Made by a program: the position numbers and the translations under genes. This document shows positions 16,482-22,986 of a DNA stretch of 22,986 nt, one piece after another. The notes beneath the pieces were generated by a model. That model was given only the letters and a program-made list of their open reading frames with translations, did not search any database and was not told the origin of the DNA. The stretch is from Terriglobales bacterium (GTDB lineage Bacteria; Acidobacteriota; Terriglobia; Terriglobales; Acidobacteriaceae): positions 1 through 22,986 of the forward strand of contig JASHXK010000530.1 of the NCBI GenBank assembly GCA_030043575.1, written 5' to 3'. Each line of letters opens with the position of its first letter. The stretch's first letter is position 1.

Positions 16482-16740
16482 GGTACACGAAGGCGTCGCC
16501 TAGCCGCCCGAATGCAGGCGTGCATGATGAGATGAGATTGGAAGCGCTCGAGCTTTCCGAGTACCGATCGCCGTCACAGCGCTGCCGGCGCGCAAAGTGA
16601 AAGAACTGTCATCCTTGGACATTCGAAAGCTATCTAATAACGGTGATTCGCGAAGCATCTGCTGGGTGCGGCTTTTGTGGCATCGGTAACATCAAACCAT
16701 TGTGATAGTTTAGTTACATAGCAGTTTTACGGGCCCACGC

Positions 16741-16753
16741 TAGAATCACATTA
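16741..16753 (+). promoter_or_regulatory. -10-like box placed for a leaderless asnB-type mRNA
   Basis: TAGAAT at 16741-16746 is five of six to the -10 consensus and ends 7 nt before the ATG at 16754. There is no Shine-Dalgarno sequence in front of that ATG. No good -35 is visible at 16-18 bp, so confidence is limited. The rest of the 272-bp divergent gap is AT-richer near 16690-16730 and contains TGTCATCC at 16608-16615, but nothing else I can name. Confidence 0.4.
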
Positions 16754-18685
16754 ATGTGCGGGATAGTTGGTTTCACACATAAAGGCAGTTTGCCGCGCCC
16801 AGAGCGGATTGCAGCGGCCGCGGCGACCCTGATCCATCGCGGACCGGACCAGCAAGGGGTCTACGAGACCGCTACCTGCTCCCTCGGCGCGACTCGCCTC
16901 AAGATCCTCGATCTCGAGTCCGGCGACCAGCCCATTCACTCCGACGACGGCGATACGACCATCGTCTTCAACGGCGAAATCTATAACCACCTGGAACTGC
17001 GCGACGAGCTGGAAAAATCAGGTCATCGATTCCACACCCACTGCGATACGGAGACGGTTCTGCACGCGTTTCTGGAGTGGGACACCGCCTGCTTTCAGAA
17101 GCTGCGCGGGATGTTTGCTGTCGGCATCTGGACCAACTCAGCCAAGCGGCTGGTGCTGGCGCGCGACCGCGTGGGCATCAAGCCGCTGTACATCGCGCGC
17201 GATGGCGAAGATCTCTACTTTGGCTCCGAGCTTAAGGCGATTCTGGTTCATCCTGAGATCGAGCGCAATCTCAGCCTGCCGGCTCTGGACTGCTACCTCG
17301 CGCTGAACTACATTCCCGCGCCCTGGACGATGATCGAGGGAATCTTCAAGGTCATGCCGGGGACGTGGATGGAGTGGCGCAACGGCGGCGTGCGGTCGGA
17401 ATCGTATTGGACCTTGCCTGCGCCGCATGCGGAGAATTACACGCTCGACTCAGCATGCGCAGAGCTCGATGGGCTGCTGCAGCAATCGGTGAAGGAACAC
17501 CTGATCTCCGACGTGCCGCTCAGCGTCTGGCTTAGCGGCGGTTTGGATTCGTCGACCATCCTGCATTACGCCGCGCAAGCGTCGTCGTCGCAGGTGAAGA
17601 CGTTTTCGATTTCCTTCCGCGGGCGGACGTTCGACGAGAGCAGCTATATCCGGAACATGGTTTCGGAATATGGCACCGAGCATGCCGAGCTCGACCTGAA
17701 TCCGGATCAGGACTTGGAAGGCGCGATCCAGGAATTTGCCTATTACTCCGACGAACCCAGCGCCGATGCGGGCGCGTTGCCGCTGTGGTTTTTGGCGAAG
17801 CTGAGCCGCACCCAGACCGAGGTTGCTCTGAGCGGCGAAGGTGCTGACGAGTTGTTTGGCGGATATCTGACCTATCGCGCCAGCCGCATCGCTACGAATT
17901 TGCGGCGCTTGCCGGCCAGCGCGCTGCGTCTCGGCCAGTGGCTGATGCAGGCGTGGCCGGTGTCGGATGACAAGATTGGGTTCGATTACAAAGTGAATCG
18001 CCTGTTGGCCGGCAGTTTGATGTCGGCCGAGCGCGGTCACGTTTATTGGAACGGAACCTTCTCCGACAGGGAAAAGCAAGGGTTGATCTCGGAGGAGCTG
18101 CCCACGGCGCTGGATCGCGTTCTGTCCGATCTGCGCGGACAACTCGGACGCAATGGGAGCGACCTGAATGCCTACCTCTGGTTCGACCAGAAATACTACT
18201 TGCCGGATGATATTCTGGTGAAGTCGGACCGCATCAGCATGGCCCATTCCCTGGAGGTGCGGCCGCCCTTTCTGGACCATCGCATCGTCGAGTTTGCGAA
18301 CCGGCTCCCGGCATCGCTGAAGGTTTCAGGCTCGCGGCAAAAGGTGGTTCTCCAGCAGTTGATGATGGACAAGCTGCCGCATTCGGTGCTGCACCGGCCG
18401 AAGGTGGGCTTCGATATTCCGGCGCACGATTGGCTGCGCGGCCCGCTACGGAACCTGTTGGTCAGGACGCTCCGCGATGGAGCGGCAGAATATCCTGAGG
18501 TCTTTCGTCCGGATGTGCTCGAGTCCCATCTGCAAGATCATTTGGAAAGGCGTGTCAATATTGGCTATCACTTATGGGGATTGATGATTCTGTTGTTGTG
18601 GATGAAAAAGTGGAATATCAGGCCGCCACGGCCTGCCACAGCCACCCGACAGGCTTCCGTGACCGGAGTTGGAGTTTATACGTAA
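16754..18685 (+). CDS. asnB: Asparagine synthase (glutamine-hydrolysing) family amidotransferase
   Basis: Two-domain glutamine-dependent amidotransferase, 643 aa. Cys2 (MCGIVGF) is the N-terminal nucleophile of the glutaminase domain (about residues 2-200), supported by FNGEIYNH and the RHPGPDQ-like HRGPDQQG. The synthetase domain has the ATP pyrophosphatase loop LSGGLDSS at 260-267 and SGEGADELFGGY at 360-371, then SLEVRPPFLDHRIVEF. The family makes asparagine from aspartate, but copies in polysaccharide or exosortase loci amidate sugar acids or other carboxyls. Conserved sequence appears to end at LLLWMKKW; the last 23 residues are basic, Pro/Thr-rich and lie in the overlap with the next gene. 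ATG 16754 must be the start because Cys has to be residue 2. First gene of the rightward run. Confidence 0.92.
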   Translation: MCGIVGFTHKGSLPRPERIAAAAATLIHRGPDQQGVYETATCSLGATRLKILDLESGDQPIHSDDGDTTIVFNGEIYNHLELRDELEKSGHRFHTHCDTETVLHAFLEWDTACFQKLRGMFAVGIWTNSAKRLVLARDRVGIKPLYIARDGEDLYFGSELKAILVHPEIERNLSLPALDCYLALNYIPAPWTMIEGIFKVMPGTWMEWRNGGVRSESYWTLPAPHAENYTLDSACAELDGLLQQSVKEHLISDVPLSVWLSGGLDSSTILHYAAQASSSQVKTFSISFRGRTFDESSYIRNMVSEYGTEHAELDLNPDQDLEGAIQEFAYYSDEPSADAGALPLWFLAKLSRTQTEVALSGEGADELFGGYLTYRASRIATNLRRLPASALRLGQWLMQAWPVSDDKIGFDYKVNRLLAGSLMSAERGHVYWNGTFSDREKQGLISEELPTALDRVLSDLRGQLGRNGSDLNAYLWFDQKYYLPDDILVKSDRISMAHSLEVRPPFLDHRIVEFANRLPASLKVSGSRQKVVLQQLMMDKLPHSVLHRPKVGFDIPAHDWLRGPLRNLLVRTLRDGAAEYPEVFRPDVLESHLQDHLERRVNIGYHLWGLMILLLWMKKWNIRPPRPATATRQASVTGVGVYT

Positions 18686-20784
18686 TCCTGCTGCTCGTGG
18701 CGGGATCGGTCTACCTGACCGGAATCATCTCTCCTCCTTCGCTGCAAGACGACGTAGACGCGGTGCAAGCGCAGATCGCCCGCAACATGCTGACCACGGG
18801 CGACTGGGTCACGGCACGCCTCGACGGCGTTGCCTATCTGGAAAAGCCGCCGCTGGTCTATTGGCTGATGGCTGGCTCCTACAAGATCTTTGGCGTGCAC
18901 GATTGGGCGGCACGGTTGCCGATCGCGCTGTTCTGCATCGGGCTTTGTCTGCTGACCGCGGCCTTCGGTGTATGGGCGTTTGGCCGGAGAGTCGGCTTCT
19001 ATGCGGGTTTGTGTATCGGCACATGCGTTGGGCTGTACCTGTTCACGCGCGTCCTGATTCCTGACGTCATTCTTGCGTTCACGATTACCTTGGCGATGTG
19101 GGCGTTGCTGCGCGTCACCGACGAAGCGGAGACGCGACCGGGACTATGGGCGTTTCTCCTAGCGGCCAGCCTCGGAACCGGGCTGCTGTTAAAGAGCCTG
19201 ATCGGTGTGTTGTTCCCGATTGCGGCCGGCGCGATCTATCTGTTCCTAACTAACCAGTTATTTAAGGCGCGGACTTGGAAGCGGCTGCGTCCCTTTAGTG
19301 GTCTGCTGGTGATCTTGCTGATCGCGGTTCCCTGGCACGCGCTGGCGACGCTGCGCAATCCGCCGTATTTCTCGCTCGCCATGCACAGCGGCCGAGGCGA
19401 GTACCACGGATTCCTGTGGTTCTTTTTTATCAACGAGCAGTTGTTGCGCTTCCTGAACCTGCGCTATCCGCGCGACTACAACACCGTTCCGCGGCTCTGG
19501 TTCTGGCTGTTCCATCTGGCGTGGCTGTTCCCCTGGAGTGTCTATTTTCCGGCGATTGCGAAGTTGTCATTTAAGCCCTTCGACCGCGCCGGACGCACGC
19601 GACTCCTGGCGCTATGCTGGGTTGGTTTCATTCTGGTGTTCTTCACGTTTTCCACGACGCAGGAGTACTATTCGATGCCTTGCTACCCGGCGCTGGCGTT
19701 GTTGCTGGGATCCGCAATGGCAACGGACAACGTCTGGATACGCCGTGGAACCGCAGTTTTGACGGCACTTGCGTCCCTTGCCGCAGCGGCGGCGATTACC
19801 ATCTTCGTTCTGGTCCGAAACGTACCCACCCCAGGGGACATCTTCAGCGCTCTAACCTCGCATCCCTCTGCTTACACTTTGTCGCTCGGGCATATGGAGG
19901 ATTTGACGCTGCAGTCGTTCGCGTATTTGCGAGCGCCGCTTCTGCTGGTAGCCGTGGCGTTTTTGATCGGGGCGATCGGCACCTTTCGCGCCCCGGCCAA
20001 ACGGGCATTCGTCTGCGTTACGCTGATGATGCTGTTGTTCTTCCAGGCGGCGCGAGTGGCGCTGGTGCGCTTCGATCCCGATTTGTCCTCGAAGTCGCTG
20101 GCTGAGGCGATCCTGCGCTCGCCCGACGGCAAGCTGATCTTCGACCGCCATTACTACACATTTTCGTCAGTCTTCTTCTACACCAATCGCAGCGGATTGC
20201 TGTTGAATGGCCGGATACTCAATCTCTCGTACGGCTCCTACGCGCCGGGTGCGCCCAATCCGTTCATCGACGACGCGCAGTTTAAGGAACTTTGGTCGAC
20301 GCCGCAGCGATATTACCTGGTGGCGAATGATTTCGCTCTGCGACGGTTGGAACCGCTGGTCGGGCGCGACAAATTGCATATCGTCGCCGCTTCAGGTGGA
20401 AAATTTGTGGCGACCAACCTGCCGCTTCCCAACGCCACATTGCCGCCCGTCGCAGGGCAGCACGCTGAGCGCAATGGCGGTCCTCTAACGCCATCCTCTG
20501 GTCGGTCATTCTGCCAGCCGGCGGACCAATGTGACACACCTGCGAAGATTTTGAGCTTGCTTCGAGTTCCCCATTTTGCACTGCAGTTACGCCAGATGGG
20601 GTGGAGAAATCCTGCAATCGTGCCGCAAACCCGGTATATTCTTAAAGGAAGGAACTTGTTGGCATTCCATCGCACATGCTTTCCAAAAGACCGGGATGAC
20701 CTTGCCGTGCGGGAACCTCGGAGCAATAGCAGTAGCAATTCAGGCGCCGCGCTACACTGTATAAGCCCTGAGGAGGATGCATGA
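18574..20784 (+). CDS. GT39-family (ArnT-like) membrane glycosyltransferase
   Basis: GT-C fold integral-membrane transferase that takes a sugar from a polyprenyl-phosphate carrier outside the membrane; 736 aa. After a 30-residue polar N-terminus, TM1 (RSWSLYVILLLVAGS) leads to the first periplasmic loop LQDDVDAVQAQIARNML, whose acidic residues correspond to the catalytic Asp region, and to YLEKPPLVYWLMA, typical of PMT_2/ArnT-like proteins. Around 11 further helices and a soluble domain follow to about residue 620. The remaining residues (about 625-736) are not like any family member I know. The ATG at 18574 lies within asnB (112-bp overlap); the only other in-frame starts before TM1 are GTGs at 18598 and 18610. 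The stop overlaps the next ATG as ATGA. The acceptor (lipid A, protein or polymer) is unknown. Confidence 0.85.
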   Translation: MGIDDSVVVDEKVEYQAATACHSHPTGFRDRSWSLYVILLLVAGSVYLTGIISPPSLQDDVDAVQAQIARNMLTTGDWVTARLDGVAYLEKPPLVYWLMAGSYKIFGVHDWAARLPIALFCIGLCLLTAAFGVWAFGRRVGFYAGLCIGTCVGLYLFTRVLIPDVILAFTITLAMWALLRVTDEAETRPGLWAFLLAASLGTGLLLKSLIGVLFPIAAGAIYLFLTNQLFKARTWKRLRPFSGLLVILLIAVPWHALATLRNPPYFSLAMHSGRGEYHGFLWFFFINEQLLRFLNLRYPRDYNTVPRLWFWLFHLAWLFPWSVYFPAIAKLSFKPFDRAGRTRLLALCWVGFILVFFTFSTTQEYYSMPCYPALALLLGSAMATDNVWIRRGTAVLTALASLAAAAAITIFVLVRNVPTPGDIFSALTSHPSAYTLSLGHMEDLTLQSFAYLRAPLLLVAVAFLIGAIGTFRAPAKRAFVCVTLMMLLFFQAARVALVRFDPDLSSKSLAEAILRSPDGKLIFDRHYYTFSSVFFYTNRSGLLLNGRILNLSYGSYAPGAPNPFIDDAQFKELWSTPQRYYLVANDFALRRLEPLVGRDKLHIVAASGGKFVATNLPLPNATLPPVAGQHAERNGGPLTPSSGRSFCQPADQCDTPAKILSLLRVPHFALQLRQMGWRNPAIVPQTRYILKGRNLLAFHRTCFPKDRDDLAVREPRSNSSSNSGAALHCISPEEDA
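18619..18635. repeat. Palindrome in the asnB/GT39 overlap
   Basis: CAGGCC at 18619-18624 and GGCCTG at 18630-18635 form a 6-bp stem with a GCCAC loop, inside the 112-bp shared region. The same arms (CAGGCC, GGCCTG) make up the hairpin after cstA at 3481-3498. Confidence 0.45.
20635..20640 (+). promoter_or_regulatory. Candidate -10 box for the sulfoquinovose-synthase gene
   Basis: TATATT at 20635-20640 is five of six to consensus; CTGCAA at 20612-20617 is a weak -35 at 17 bp. A start near 20647 would give a leader of about 134 nt. It lies within the non-conserved tail of the GT39 frame, close to a CCCCAT (20569-20574) and ATGGGG (20596-20601) inverted repeat. Confidence 0.25.
20771..20776 (+). 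promoter_or_regulatory. Strong Shine-Dalgarno site of the sulfoquinovose-synthase gene
   Basis: AGGAGG 4 nt before ATG 20781. It is the strongest ribosome binding site in the rightward run and fixes the start. It implies independent translation even though the upstream frame ends on the same ATGA. Confidence 0.75.
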
Positions 20785-22001
20785 GAATTGCCGTGCTGGG
20801 TGGAGATGGTTACTGCGGATGGGCAACCGCACTGTACCTGTCCCAGAAGGGACACCAGGTCGCCATCGTCGACAACTTCATCCGCCGCAAATGGGACTTT
20901 GACCTTGGCGTCGAGACGCTAACTCCGATCCGCTCTCTCCGCGACCGGCTGCAAGCCTGGAAAGATCTGACCGGCAACCACATCGACGTCTTCGTGGGCG
21001 ACATGACGGACTACGCCTTCCTGTCGGCGCACATTCGTGACTTCGAGCCGGACACCGTCATTCACTTCGCCGAGCAGCGGTCGGCGCCGTACTCCATGAT
21101 CGACCGCGAGCACGCCACCTTCACCCAGGTAAACAACCTGGTCGGCACGCTGAACCTGCTGTTCGCCCTGCGCGAATTCAAGTCCGATTGCCACCTGGTG
21201 AAGCTGGGCACGATGGGCGAGTATGGTACGCCCAACATCGACATCGAGGAAGGCTACATCCGCATCGAGCATAATGGCCGCGCGGACACGCTCCCATTTC
21301 CCAAGCAGCCGGGCTCGTTCTATCACCTCTCCAAGGTGCATGACACCCATAACATTCATTTCTGCTGCAAGGCTTGGGGACTGCGGGCCACCGACCTCAA
21401 TCAGGGCGTGGTCTACGGCACCATGACCGACGACACCGCACTCGATGAAGCGCTCATCAACCGCTTCGATTACGACGAGATCTTCGGTACCGCGCTCAAT
21501 CGCTTCTGCATTGAAGCCGCGGCCGGCCATCCGATCACCGTCTACGGCAAGGGCGGACAGACGCGCGGCTTCCTCGATATTCGCGACACCATTCGCTGCG
21601 TCGAGATCGCCTGTCTGAATCCCGCCGAGCCGGGCGAGTTCCGCGTCTTCAATCAGTTCACCGAGCAGTTCTCGGTACTGGAGCTGGCGCAGATGGTGCA
21701 AGCTGCGGCGCGAAAGCTGGGACTGAAGGCGGAGATCAATCACTTGCCCGACCCGCGCGTCGAGGCCGAGACGCATTATTACAACGCCAGACACTCCAAG
21801 CTGATCGACCTGGGCCTGCAGCCGCATTTGCTGTCTGATTCGCTGCTGGATTCCATGATCGGGATCGCGCTGAAGTACAGCGAGCGCATCGATCAGTCGG
21901 TTTTCCTGCCCAATGTGAATTGGCGGAACGCCAGCAACAATCGTAACGGCAACGGCCGCCTGCGAACGCCGGCGGCGGCGCTGATTCAGTCCGGCGTGTA
22001 G
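20781..22001 (+). CDS. UDP-sulfoquinovose synthase-like NAD-dependent epimerase/dehydratase
   Basis: Extended short-chain dehydrogenase, 406 aa, closely patterned on SQD1/SqdB, which converts UDP-glucose and sulfite to UDP-sulfoquinovose. The NAD-binding start is LGGDGYCGWATALYL, the specific SQD1 form of GxxGxxG. KLGTMGEYGTPNIDIEEG places Thr144, Met145 and Glu147, and SFYHLSKVHDTHNIHF places Tyr181 and Lys185. These lie one residue from the published Arabidopsis positions Thr145, Tyr182 and Lys186. GVVYGTMTDDT and YGKGGQTRGFLDIRDT are also SQD1-like. The C-terminal 20 residues (Asn/Arg/Gly-rich) look like an unstructured tail. AGGAGG sets the start at 20781. No sqdX or other sulfolipid gene is adjacent, so the product may go to a glycan rather than SQDG, as with Agl3 in Sulfolobus. 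Confidence 0.88.
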   Translation: MRIAVLGGDGYCGWATALYLSQKGHQVAIVDNFIRRKWDFDLGVETLTPIRSLRDRLQAWKDLTGNHIDVFVGDMTDYAFLSAHIRDFEPDTVIHFAEQRSAPYSMIDREHATFTQVNNLVGTLNLLFALREFKSDCHLVKLGTMGEYGTPNIDIEEGYIRIEHNGRADTLPFPKQPGSFYHLSKVHDTHNIHFCCKAWGLRATDLNQGVVYGTMTDDTALDEALINRFDYDEIFGTALNRFCIEAAAGHPITVYGKGGQTRGFLDIRDTIRCVEIACLNPAEPGEFRVFNQFTEQFSVLELAQMVQAAARKLGLKAEINHLPDPRVEAETHYYNARHSKLIDLGLQPHLLSDSLLDSMIGIALKYSERIDQSVFLPNVNWRNASNNRNGNGRLRTPAAALIQSGV

Positions 22002-22078
22002 GCGGGCAAGCGCAGAAAGCCGCGGAGTGACCATATTCCGTTAAGCCGCCGGTAGCGCGCGTAATGCTTTTTGAATCT

Positions 22079-22130
22079 GTCATCCTGAGCGGAGCGTCCG
22101 CCTGGGAATTGTCATCTCGAACAGTGAAGC
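22079..22130. repeat. Tandem TGTCATC-type motifs in the intergenic gap
   Basis: TGTCATCCTGAGCGGAGCG at 22079-22097 is followed by TTGTCATCTCGAACAGTGAAG starting at 22109. A third start, TTGTCATCCCGAC, runs off the window end at 22974. The first resembles a TCATCCTGAGCGAAGCGAAGG stretch that I recall as common between genes in Acidobacteriota. The 240-bp gap (22002-22241) also holds the palindrome GGCCTA-AA-TAGGCC at 22181-22194. Confidence 0.4.
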
Positions 22131-22241
22131 CTGTCGGCGGCGGAAGCCGACTCGTGCAATAATCTACGGGCCGTGACGGCGGCCTAAATAGGCCGGGTCT
22201 ACCGCATTCGTTTGCCACCCCCGGAGTCACTTCCTCAACCC

Positions 22242-22898
22242 ATGATTGCCCACATCGTCGAAATCGTCGGAGCTTGGATTGTCAGCGTCATCTCGGCCGC
22301 AGGTTATCCCGGGGTGATGTTCCTGATGGCCATCGAGTCAGCCTGCATTCCCCTGCCCTCGGAAATCATCATGCCGTTCTCCGGCTATCTGGTGTACACC
22401 GGACGCTTCTCGCTGGTTGCGGTCGCGACCTTCGGCGCGCTGGGATGCAATCTGGGATCGATCGTCGCCTATGAAATCGGCTATTTTGGCGGACGTCCGC
22501 TGGTCGAGCGCTACGGCCGTTATATCTTCCTCAGCCATCGCGAGCTCGCCATCGCCGACCGCTTCTTCGAGCGCCGCGGCGCGATCGCCGTGCTGATCGC
22601 GCGCCTGCTGCCGGTAATTCGCACCTTCATCGCGCTGCCCGCAGGCATCGCGCGCATGAATCGAGTGAAGTTCCACGTCTACACGTTTGTCGGATCGTGG
22701 CCGTGGTGCTTCATGCTGGCGTATATCGGCATGCGGCTCGGCCAGCAATGGGACACCGACCCGCGGCTGAAGATGTGGTTCCATCGGCTGGATGCGGTAA
22801 TTCTGCTGGTGTTCCTGATCGGTGTGGCCTATTTCGTGTGGTCGCACATCTCGCATCGTGTGGGAGCCGAAAGTACTACGGAAGAAGTAGCGGACTAG
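22242..22898 (+). CDS. DedA-family inner-membrane protein
   Basis: Polytopic membrane protein of the DedA/SNARE-associated family, 218 aa. Conserved elements in order: AIESACIPLPSEIIMPFSGYLV in the re-entrant region, GCNLGSIVAYEIGYFGGR, the FFERRGAIAVLIARLLPVIR stretch with membrane-embedded Arg residues, and RTFIALPAGIARM. DedA proteins keep the envelope and proton-motive force intact, and some family members translocate undecaprenyl phosphate back to the cytosolic side. ATG 22242 was chosen; an in-frame TTG at 22212 would add 10 residues with no ribosome binding site. It follows the sulfoquinovose-synthase-like gene on the same strand after 240 bp, so it may have its own promoter. The remaining 88 bp of the window contain no gene. 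Confidence 0.9.
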   Translation: MIAHIVEIVGAWIVSVISAAGYPGVMFLMAIESACIPLPSEIIMPFSGYLVYTGRFSLVAVATFGALGCNLGSIVAYEIGYFGGRPLVERYGRYIFLSHRELAIADRFFERRGAIAVLIARLLPVIRTFIALPAGIARMNRVKFHVYTFVGSWPWCFMLAYIGMRLGQQWDTDPRLKMWFHRLDAVILLVFLIGVAYFVWSHISHRVGAESTTEEVAD

Positions 22899-22986
22899 AG
22901 TCTCAACTCATAAGTGGAAAGCTTTGTAACAGGACACGACATCCGTCGTGCCAATGAGCGACTCCCTAACTGCTTGTCATCCCGAC

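Noticed and set aside
17450..18280. 276-codon open frame on the minus strand opposite asnB
   Set aside because: Shadow of the synthetase domain; no family features.
20313..20855. 180-codon minus-strand frame opposite the GT39 tail
   Set aside because: Considered because the GT39 tail is doubtful, but it has no motif, and it also crosses the start region of the next gene.
20919..22034. 371-codon open frame on the minus strand opposite the sulfoquinovose-synthase gene
   Set aside because: Antisense shadow of a well-supported gene; Arg/Gln/Leu-rich with no motif and no ribosome binding site.
1..22986. CRISPR array, tRNA genes, insertion sequences, prophage genes
   Set aside because: No regularly spaced direct repeats, no cloverleaf with TTCGA-type arm, and no transposase or integrase motif seen in any frame.

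Overview
The window (about 23 kb, moderately GC-rich) carries 17 protein-coding genes and no rRNA or tRNA gene that I can see. Gene content and the style of intergenic palindromes (hairpins of the GGGGC-TTGC-GCCCC kind, TGTCATCCTGAGC-type stretches) suggest an Acidobacteriota chromosome, probably class Terriglobia. That assignment comes from recalled patterns and was not tested by a search.

Layout. (1) 72-3466 (+): an MFS metabolite:H+ symporter followed by a CstA-family peptide/pyruvate transporter. (2) 3713-5233 (-): a DegP/HtrA-type periplasmic protease with its own hairpin/U-rich terminator. It is divergent from (3) 5540-7345 (+), a secreted DUF885 zinc-peptidase-like protein, which converges on (4) 7384-8394 (-), a Tat-exported class A beta-lactamase-like serine hydrolase. 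(5) 8550-9142 (+): a VapBC toxin-antitoxin pair with a 4-bp overlap, an upstream dyad and a promoter placed so that the mRNA would be leaderless. (6) 9156-11267 (-): the glycogen debranching enzyme GlgX. (7) 11357-15320 (-): a compact run of a large polytopic membrane protein, a MacB-type permease without a visible ATPase, and a membrane-anchored SGNH hydrolase. (8) 15628-16481 (-): two overlapping four-helix SMR/EamA proteins arranged like ArnE/ArnF. (9) 16754-22898 (+): an asparagine-synthase-type amidotransferase, an ArnT-like GT39 glycosyltransferase, a UDP-sulfoquinovose-synthase-like enzyme (SQD1/SqdB type) and a DedA-family membrane protein.

The right half (about 14.1-22.9 kb) looks like an envelope-glycan region. 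It contains a nucleotide-sugar enzyme that should make UDP-sulfoquinovose, a polyprenyl-phosphate-sugar-dependent transferase, a divergently encoded candidate lipid-sugar flippase pair, an amidotransferase, an SGNH hydrolase/acyltransferase and a DedA protein (a family that includes undecaprenyl-phosphate translocases). I propose as a testable hypothesis that these act together to decorate an envelope lipid or glycan with a sulfonated sugar. No single gene proves it, and the expected cytosolic polyprenyl-phosphate glycosyltransferase is not in the window.

Other points: the asnB and GT39 genes overlap by 112 bp. The GT39 protein has a roughly 110-residue tail that resembles translated intergenic DNA, yet it stops exactly on the ATG of the next gene. 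Two genes (vapB, asnB) have a -10-like box 6-7 nt before the ATG and no Shine-Dalgarno sequence. A three-hairpin repeat cluster lies at 15443-15523.
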